This document shows positions 56,040 through 64,000 of a stretch of 64,000 nt of DNA, piece by piece. The stretch spans positions 62,001 through 126,000 of the forward strand of contig WNNJ02000619.1 in NCBI GenBank assembly GCA_012934845.2, read 5' to 3'. Under the pieces are notes generated by a model. That model was not told where the DNA came from and made no database searches. It saw only the letters and a program-made list of their open reading frames with translations. This stretch comes from Pomphorhynchus laevis. Its lineage: Eukaryota > Acanthocephala > Palaeacanthocephala > Echinorhynchida > Pomphorhynchidae. Numbering within the stretch: the first letter of the stretch is position 1; each line of letters begins with the position of its first letter. A program made the position numbers and the translations under genes.

Positions 56040-57290
56040 CATAAATATAATTATATTTAATTTATTTAAAAATTCAATAAAAATAATACATTAAATAATA
56101 AAATTTAAAGAATTGCCATAATATGTAAATGTCATAAATATGATACATTGATGATTTATGCATTTAACTCTAATAATTTTTAATCAATAAGTGATCAAAT
56201 TTATCTAGGTAGACCTATTCTTAACAAAACCAATATTAATGATAAAGAAGGTATTTATCTAGATATTTACATATGATTAACATCAATTAAAATTATAAAT
56301 TTATATCGTAAAGATGAAATATTTAAATTTATAAAAATATTTTATAAATATTTATGCATTAGTTATAATACATTAAATAATGAAATTTTAAGAATAGCTA
56401 TAATATGTAAGGACGTTGATTTTTTTGTTTTTTTTTATTTCATTATTTTATTTTTATCTATCATTATGTTTAATTTTTAAATACTTTAATAAAAGATTTA
56501 AAAGATTGGAAATCTCCTTGAAATAATCTGCATTAACATCACTGTCTTACTCTCTTATACGTTTATTTCTGGAAGAATCTTAGTTATTTAACTGATAGTT
56601 TATTAATCATTGATAACCCTCTCAAAACTGTGACTAATAAAAATTGGCTTTTATTTAAAATTTCAATTTTTTATAAAAAAATTGATATAAAAAATCAATA
56701 TAAATATATCAATATAAAATTTATATTAATATAAATATAAATTCTTTAAAATCTGATATAATTATAATAATGATTTCTTCAATAGCATTTAAATAATTTA
56801 ATAGATACATATTTTAAACTTGGCTACTATAAAAATACAATTAAGCAGAAAATTGTAAAATATATAAATCAATTTAATTTTAAAAATAAATTAAAATTCT
56901 TAAGCGGAATATTTTTATGGATTGATAATAAATAATATACTTTGTATTAGGAATAAGATACTAGATAGTTTTATCAGAGGAAATACATCATTAGCATGTA
57001 TTTGGCCCCGCTGCTATGTTGGGTAGAGGAGTAAGGGGCCGAAACCTGATAGCATAGCAGTTCCTCCTGATGACCTCTAATTCTTCTTCTGATTCAACGT
57101 CTGTAATTTATTAGTCAATTCACAAAAATTAACTTTTATTTTTAATTTAAATTTTAAATTTTAACTTGATTTAAGTCATATGTTGATTATATAAAATCTT
57201 AAATAATAATTATTTATTATTTATAATTATTATTCATTATTCATTTTTTAAATGTTATTTAGTAAAAAACGTAGACTCAGTTAGCTGTTT
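56040..57290 (+). mobile_element. PLE: decayed C-terminal units plus one good 3' end
   Basis: 56040-56420 is a heavily decayed C-terminal region (ttcttaacaaaaccaatatt, gatatttacatatgattaac). 56760-56935 is a second, and 56936-57290 a well-kept 3' block (ggccccgctgctatgttggg ... gaggagtaaggggccgaaac) with tail and terminus acgtagactcagttagctgt. Confidence 0.7.
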
Positions 57291-57724
57291 TGATAGTTCA
57301 AAATACGCAGACTCAAATAACTGATCTAAGTTGATAAAAAGTTGTTTATATAAAGGACAGTGATGATCAAATTACATCATATTCAGACAAATACATTTAT
57401 TAATTCGAAACCCTTTATAATTATTTTATAACAACTCTAATTTTAATTACAATACAATATACATTATCTATTTATTAGTTCTATTTTAAATTTATCAGCA
57501 AAGATTAAAATATCTGCTTAATTAAAATTTGAACGTAAATATGTTAACATTTTTATTTAGCATTAGTTTAACTTTATAAAAATAATGCTATAATTTTTAA
57601 AAATTAATATTAACATAATAATTATTATTTTGATATAAATATAAATTCTATAAAATCTTATCTAATTATTTATTATTTCCTTATTTTTAATTTATAAATA
57701 ATATAATTCTGACATGGTTGTGAT

Positions 57725-57900
57725 CTTGTTGATGCGAGGAAATGAACTTCCGCATACAGTTTATAGCAGAGCAATTTGTGCAAGATTTATTTGTCCTCGC
57801 ACATCTACAACTCTTGCATTTGGCGGCTTCGCCATTGCATGATCAACACTTTAGTGAAGCCGAAGGCACACCCCGGGGCATTAGTAATGTAAATTTGCCC
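57725..57900 (-). mobile_element. family A 5' fragment with the Cys-rich N-terminus
   Basis: Minus translation begins MPRGVPSASLKC, then SCNGEAAKCKSCRCARTNKS and CTNCSAINC, with one stop. This is the same module as at the start of A6 and A1, and it fixes MPRG as the family A start. Just beyond comes unrelated AT-rich DNA. Confidence 0.75.
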
Positions 57901-58245
57901 AATCCCTGATTTTGAAAATCCGATTGTGTTTTAGATTGTAATTGAGATGTGTAGAACTTGCAACATCAGTGGTAAACTTGATAATATAGAGGAAAGTTGA
58001 CAAATTTGCTCCACTAAGAGAGTTTGAGTACGATTGTGTGTTTAAGCTTGCATGTTATTCATCTCAACCTTTTTTTAAAGTAAAACTTTTTTTAAGGTCG
58101 ATATCCTTTATAATTATTTTATAAAAACTCTAATTTTAATTACAATACAATATACATTATCTATTTATTAGTTCTATTTTAAATTTATCAGCAAAAATTT
58201 ATTATTAAATTATTATTATTTTTATTTATTTTTTACTTACAATAA

Positions 58246-61200
58246 ATAACATACAAGGAAAGCAAAAATATCCTGCCAAGAGGTCAACCGGCAAGCATCG
58301 CGAGATGCTGTACGTGCAACGGCCAAGCAGCGAAATGTAAGGGTTGCAAGTGCGCGCGACCAGGAAAGCCTTGTATAAATTGTTCGGCTTTGAACTGTTG
58401 TAATAGAATATGTGTTACACAGCCTAGTATACAGCCATCGCATAACGCTGCTCAACCGACAAATACTAATGTCAAATTACATGATCAGGTTTCAAATGAT
58501 GGACAACATCCTGCATCACAACACAGATCGCGCGATTCTACAGACTATGTAAATCCAGAAAGGCCCAGTGAATATATTACACTAGACACAATATACGACA
58601 TTGTAATCCACTGGAAGCCGAACTTAATACACTTACCAAAATGCAACAATACAAAGCAGATTCTCTCGATAATATCCGATCTTCTAGAGGAATTCAATTC
58701 AAATTCAACAAAAGCATGTACAGCTTTAAAGATGATAACTATCCTATCTCATCTGTTACTACAAAGGATCAGTTCGAATAAAGTAAGTATTATAAGAAAA
58801 ACACTCACTCGCCGTCTGCAATTATGGAAGGAGGGTCAGCTAGATACACTTTTCTCTGAGGCTATATTCCTGCAAACCAAAAGCAAAGCGCAATCCCGAC
58901 ACAAAGCAAACACTAGGTCTGCTATGATCCAGAACATAATTAGACTCACGCAGAATGGGAAATTCGGAAACGCCACAAGATTGCTGAAATCTAATGGCCA
59001 AATCTCAAAAATACTAGACACGTCTGAACAATTTGAAGGATGTACTATTCTTGATAAATTGAAGGATTTACATCCAAAACAAGCTCAAGTAGATCAAAAT
59101 TGCATTCTTCGCTCACCGCTTAATGGATGTTCATCGCACAATCATATCATATTTCATGATATCACACTCGATGATGTAATAGCTGCCTCTAGGAAAACAC
59201 ACGGATCCGCTGGACCATCCGGGATGGATGCAAAGATGTGGCGTGAACTACTGACACAACACGGTAATGAATCAAAGCAACTAGCTGAGAAGGTTGCAGA
59301 TCTCGCAATACGCATCGCAACAACACGAATAAATGATATTCACCTAGAAGCTTTTAAAGTATGCAGGTTGATACCATTGGATAAGTGCCACGGTATTCGC
59401 CCCATATGAATCGGAGAAGTATTGCGTCGAATTGTTGGAAAAGTAATCTCCAAGCGCATTCGCGGTGAGTTGATTAAGGTCGCGGGTAAAGTTCAACTTT
59501 GTGCAGGACAACGATGTGGTATTGAATCAGCAATTCATTCGATTAGAAGAGAATTTGAAAAATCGAATGATAAATGTATTCTTCTATTAGACGCAAAAAA
59601 CGCATTTAATTGTGTGAATAGACAAACGGCTCTTCAAAACATGAACAATATATGCCCGTCGATGACGACTATACTGAGTAATTGTTACTCATCACCCACA
59701 TCCATGGCATTGGAGAAAGAGTAATTATGCTCGGAGGAAGGGTTCACACAAGGCGACCCTCTCGCGATAGCTGCATAAGCAGCTGCCTCTCGACCGCTCA
59801 TCAGAGAATTACAAAATAGGATTGCCGAGATAATGCATCAGTGTTACGCAGATGATGCCACTTGTATTGGGACCAACGAACATTTGATTTCCCTATGGAA
59901 TAACCAGCAAGAAATAAGCCATGGATTTGGATACTGCATCAATCCCTCGAAATGTACCCTGCTCATCCACCCAATAAATAAATATAAAGAGGCATCATTC
60001 TTTAGGCACAATAATGTTCAACTTGTTACAACATGGGTGAATATACTTGGCAGCTTTATCGGTCAAGCGGACTACATTGAAGAAATGGTTAAGCAAACTG
60101 CAAATGATTGGGTACAACAGATCAAACTTTTAACAGATATAGCTCTCATAGATAGCCACTCAGCTTTCATACTGCTTATCAAGAGTCTACAGTTCAGATG
60201 GACACACCTGAAAAGAACAACCCCACTCGATTCTCAATGGCTAGAAGAACTAGACTCAATAGTATTTAGAGATCTATTGCGAGAGATAACCGGGCAAAGT
60301 AATTTACATTCAAAATGGGAGACAATTGTTCAGCTACTAATTAAACTAGGTGGATTGGGAGTGAATAAATCTAGCTCAAACACGTTAGAAGAATACACAT
60401 CTTCACTACGAATGTGTGCACCAATGAACGACCTAGATTGCTCACAATGGGAAAATAGTCAGTCTCAAATCGCCCTGCAAATAAAGGAGGAAAAACAATT
60501 GAGGTTCAAAGAAATACAAATGCAAGTATTGGATGAATTAACAAGTATAGAAAAGGAGAATATCAAGCATATCACTAATAATTCTGGAACCTCGTTATGG
60601 CTCAGTACTTATCCCGCTACACAAACTGGTCGATACTTATCGAAGCAAAAATTCCAGGACGCGATATCAGCTAGATATGGATGGAAACAAGTAAACATTC
60701 CATCAAAATGTATTTGTGGACAGAACTTCAATATCACACACGCACTCTCATGTCAAGTTGGTGGAATACCCTTTATACGACATAACACAATAAGAGACAA
60801 GATCGCAGTAGCACTTCGTGATGTGTGTGCCAGTGTTACTATTGAACCATTACTCATACCAGTACCAGACTCAATGATATTTGATAACATCAATGTAACC
60901 ACAGACAGGTCGGCTCGATTAGATATAGCATGCAATAATCTATTTGGAATAACGATGGAGCGGTCTTTTATGGACGTGTGTTTTTAATCCGCTTGCCTCA
61001 TCGTATTCCCAACGGATGAATGATTCGCATAACTATCACGAGAATAGAAAACGATCCAAATATGCTGAACGAGTAGCAAAAATCGAGTGTTCCGGGTTTC
61101 ACCCTCTCACGTTTTCGGCGCTGGGAAACATAGGTCCTAATGCATACAGAGTATTACGACAGATTGCTCGTCAACAGGCGATTAAACACAATACGCCATA

Positions 61201-61400
61201 TAATGAATGCATCACAAACCTTAGAAGCAATATTTCATTTATCCTCGCAAAGTGTGTATCTATGGCGATTCGACGAGCATCAGTAAGACAACTCGATAGC
61301 CAAGCGAATTCACTCAATAATTCGCCAAACCAACATTAATGCAAATGTTTTTTAACACTAACTTGGTTCGAGGCCTTTTTGAAGGAACCTACACAATTCT
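58246..61400 (+). mobile_element. family A retroelement A6, most complete domain set
   Basis: Frame 1 runs from 58246 to about 60990, broken by a few in-frame stops; one base too many near 60985 shifts the last part to another frame (61016-61339). Domains: LPRGQPASIARCCTCNGQ and AAKCKGCKCARPGKPCINCS (58273-58400, probable start codon now CTG); IVIHWKPNLIHLPKCNNTKQ; GSAGPSGMDAKMWRELL (59200); CHGIRPI...IGEVLRRIVGKV (59390-59450); QLCAGQRCGIESAIHSI; LLLDAKNAFNCVNRQTALQ; EEGFTQGDPLAIAA; CYADDATCIGTNEHLI (59840); GYCINPSKCTLLIHP; LGGLGVNKS; knuckle CICGQNFNITHALSC (60710-60755); ARLDIACNNLFG, RSFMDVC (60910-60980); KRSKYAERVAKIECSGFHPL (61050). The Cys module probably binds nucleic acid; the tail is nuclease-like (inference). 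Confidence 0.82.
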
Positions 61401-61439
61401 TAAGATTTATATATGTTGTAAGAATTAACAAAAATTTAA

Positions 61440-61525
61440 TTTTAAAAAAAATTTATTATTTCCTTATTTTTAATTTATAAATAATATAAAATACGTAGAC
61501 TCTGTAAGCTGATCTGATTTGTAGG
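61440..61525 (+). mobile_element. PLE tail fragment
   Basis: Only the AT tail and terminus (tacgtagactctgtaagctg) remain, directly beyond A6. Confidence 0.6.
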
Positions 61526-61704
61526 ATCTTTGTAAAAAAGCATTATTTGATTAAAAATGTTTAGTTTTAGCACAAAATACTAAAAATCGTTTTAATTATA
61601 AAAATATATTTTATAATTTTTATAATAATTAAATGATATTATAAAAATTAAATTATATTTCTTATATATTTTATAATATTTTAATAAAATATAAAATTTA
61701 CAAA

Positions 61705-61985
61705 GAATTATTAGAGCTAGATCAAAGAAGACACATTTTATTCGATATTTTGCTAACCGCAAAATATCGAATAATAGCTTGAAATATTAAGAATTTATAC
61801 AAATTACAAAAAATTGTAAATTGTAATTTTAATTATTCAATTAATGTAATTATTCAATTACAAATTGTAATTTTCTGAAGATGCAAACAGAGGTTAGCGA
61901 AATATCAAATCAAATTTTCCTCCTTTCTTTGATCTAGCTACAATAATTCTTTATCAATAAATGGATCGTTATCAACTAAATTAAA
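61705..61985. mobile_element. foldback element 5, diverged
   Basis: Outer arms gagctagatcaaagaa / ctttgatctagctacaataa; right inner hairpin CTGAAGATGCAAACAGAGGTTA...GAAATATC at 61875-61906. The left half contains a local palindrome (ttcgatattttgctaaccgc and partner). Confidence 0.6.
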
Positions 61986-62360
61986 TCAACACAATATTAA
62001 AAACAAATTAAAACTCTTAAGTGCCAAATTTTTATGGATGGATAATAAACAATATACTGTGTAATAGGATAAGATAATATATAATTAAATTTCATTAGAG
62101 GAAATACGTCATTAGCATGTATTTGGTCCCGCTGCCACGTTGGATCTAGGAATAGGGGCCGAAACCTGATAGCATAGCAGTTTTTTCTAATGACCTCTAA
62201 TTCTAATACAACGGCTTCAATTAGTAAAAATTGACTTTTATTTAAAATTTTAATTTTTTATTTTAACTTAATTTAAATTGTATAAAATCTTATATTATTT
62301 ATTATTTGTTTATTTATATATTGTATAAAATAAGTAGACTCATTTATCTGATCTGATTTG
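61986..62360 (+). mobile_element. PLE 3' fragment
   Basis: Last codons (KFLWMDNK) at about 62020-62050, stop, structured block (ggtcccgctgccacgttgga, ggggccgaaacctgatagca) and terminus aagtagactcatttatctga. More diverged than the 24.3-kb copy. Confidence 0.7.
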
Positions 62361-62383
62361 CTACACTAACAAGTTATTATTGA

Positions 62384-62421
62384 CCTGTAGACTATGGTTA
62401 TTTGGAACCATAGTCTACAGG
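62384..62421. repeat. 38-bp inverted repeat
   Basis: Perfect 16-bp arms (cctgtagactatggtt) around atttgg; followed by a further short palindrome (tatggttctatagaaccata). Confidence 0.9.
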
Positions 62422-63817
62422 ACTATGGTTCTATAGAACCATATAACTATGCATTGGATTTTAAAGATGATTTAGATATCTCCCTGAAAAATTTGTAAAA
62501 TCCAAATAGTTGAGTGAATTAATATAGAATACATTTATGGTTCCCTATAGCTAAAATCAATAACGTACAAATGTTTGTATTCGTGGCTACTTGTTTTAGT
62601 AAAGATTGAATGAAGGTAATACCAGTCAAGTTAAGTAATTTAAAAAATAGAAATGTATGAAGTTTATATTAAGTGTATGCTTCTAGTTTTGAATTACAGA
62701 ACGTAAATAATCAATTGAATGATTCAATGACAGCCAATAGTGTTCATTATTTAACAACATTTCAACAACTAAACTTATATAAAGTTTTTCGGTTTGGCAT
62801 TTTAAAGCTTACTGAAAAAAATCACATTTTACAGAGCGTGCATCTAGAATAGAAATTTTACGTTTGAGAAACTTATTTTAGTATAAAAATCAAATTTTAA
62901 ACTTTTAACAAAACAATTAATGACGTCATAAATTTATCAATATAAACAATGACAAGCCAAAATTGCGCGATAGAACCGTTTTCCAATAAAAACGGATATA
63001 TCGCTATATTAATTTTAATGATGAAAAAATATTTTTTTAATTTATGAAAAAACGATATTATGAGGTATATTTATTTTTAAAATTTTAAAATCTGCAAATT
63101 TTTACAATTCTAGAAGACTTATTGTATCTTTATACAATCGTTTTTTATAATAATCGTTAAAAAAATCAATTTCCTGGTAGTGAAGAAAAAAGTGTTAAAG
63201 TGGGTAAAAGTTGTTTAAATGGGATCAAGGGGGAAATTACATACTAAAAAACTGTGGAATGACAAATGTATAAATGATTTATGTTATGTTAACAAACTTA
63301 TGATTTCTGTTATCTTCATTTAAAATTTCATCAAATTCTTCCGTGTCAAAAGTAGTTTGTTCCTACTTTATTATCTAAAAATCGATTATTAATGTCAAAA
63401 TGGATGTTGGGCAAAGACACATTAAAGACACAAAATGGATGTTGGCAAAGACACTATAAAAATTCAAAATTTCAAAAATATGAAAGTTTAAAAATATAAA
63501 TATCATGATATTTTTACGTAAATTCCAATTTAAAATACTTTTTCATCATAAAAATTTAAATAGCGACAGAACTGCTTTTTACTCAGCGATTTAACACTTT
63601 GCATTATTATAAAGATCAACTATCTTATTTATAGCCATACACTTTTGAAATGCCAATACTGTTGAAGTTATGACATAATCTTGTTTTTATAAAAAAGTTA
63701 TTTTTCTAACATTAAATAAGTTTCTAGAGCCTAATATTTCTACAGTAGATGACTATAATAATGTAAAATGTGATAATTTGTACCAGAAAAGCTAGAAGCG
63801 TCAAACCGAATAGTTAC
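62422..63817. other. no gene or element recognised
   Basis: AT-rich, no repeated motif of the rest of the window; resembles plain intron or intergenic DNA. Confidence 0.4.
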
Positions 63818-63885
63818 CTCGTTTGCGCCACTGATAAGCGGTTAGTGAAGGCTTGTTATCGTCGTTATGAGATTCTCTGGCTTTT
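63818..63885 (-). CDS. possible exon of an unidentified minus-strand gene
   Basis: Between acceptor aaattttaag and donor gtaact, 68 bases encode KARESHNDDNKPSLTAYQWR KR with one base over at each side. The base composition here is more balanced than the surroundings, and codon use is varied, as in the proven SLC26 exons. I do not recognise the protein, and a 68-base open stretch with splice-like ends can arise by chance. Confidence 0.3.
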
Positions 63886-64000
63886 CTTAAAATTTGAACC
63901 GACAAGTTTCTAGCATTACATGCTTTCGACTGATAGACAGTATCTAGTAATAATGTTTATCGCTTAGTTCTACAATGCAGATTTTTTATATAACTCCAAT

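Overview
The window is AT-rich, intron-bearing metazoan nuclear DNA. Neither of the two host genes fixes the phylum. Retroelement content is very high, and the element families (Penelope-like reverse transcriptases and an unclassified Cys-rich reverse-transcriptase family) point to an invertebrate. There is no operon, CRISPR array, prokaryotic gene or rRNA/tRNA gene that I can support.

Host genes. (1) Positions 1-231 and 3416-3553 (+) are the last two coding exons of a TBL1/TBL1XR1/ebi-type WD40 co-repressor subunit; the rest of the gene lies left of the window. (2) On the minus strand, from 50833 down to the stop at 8456-8458, runs one SLC26/SulP anion-transporter gene of about 42 kb. I recovered 14 exons by hand from GT-AG borders and matching codon phase, from the N-terminal leader (50.5-50.8 kb) through the membrane domain (48.2-23.7 kb) to the cytoplasmic STAS domain (19.9-8.5 kb). 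One exon, expected to hold the last membrane helices between 19.9 and 23.7 kb, was not found. The two genes converge, with 4.9 kb between their stop codons. A possible small exon of a further minus-strand gene sits at 63.8 kb.

Nearly everything else is retroelement. Element 1 is a Penelope-like family (PLE) with one 702-codon open copy (5918-8026), one 5'-truncated copy of 1.7 kb (41731-43433), and more than a dozen 3'-end fragments in both orientations. Element 2, 'family A', encodes a Cys-rich N-terminus, a reverse transcriptase (YADD), a CCHC knuckle and an R-x-D/FFDV nuclease-like tail. Copies lie at 12.1-14.7, 15.6-17.65, 27.5-30.3, 30.6-33.4, 35.8-38.5 and 58.2-61.4 kb, with fragments elsewhere. 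They look visibly richer in GC than their surroundings. Element 3, 'family B', is a related RT family with decayed pieces at 1.9-2.9 and 53.6-54.7 kb. A canonical Penelope element with a GIY-YIG tail is decayed at 51.1-53.1 kb. Small repeats include foldback elements with a hammerhead-like motif, SINE-like composites, a 20-bp minisatellite and many short perfect palindromes.

Main points of interest. The 41.7-kb PLE copy starts about 4 bases downstream of SLC26 exon 4, and the exon reads in frame through the splice donor into an open RT. Hairpins of the form CTGANGAT-stem-GAAATAT, close to a hammerhead core, recur at least ten times in different repeats. The longest open frame (921 codons) carries an almost perfect in-frame duplication of its own RT palm. 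The SLC26 exons found are intact although nearly every long intron holds retroelements.
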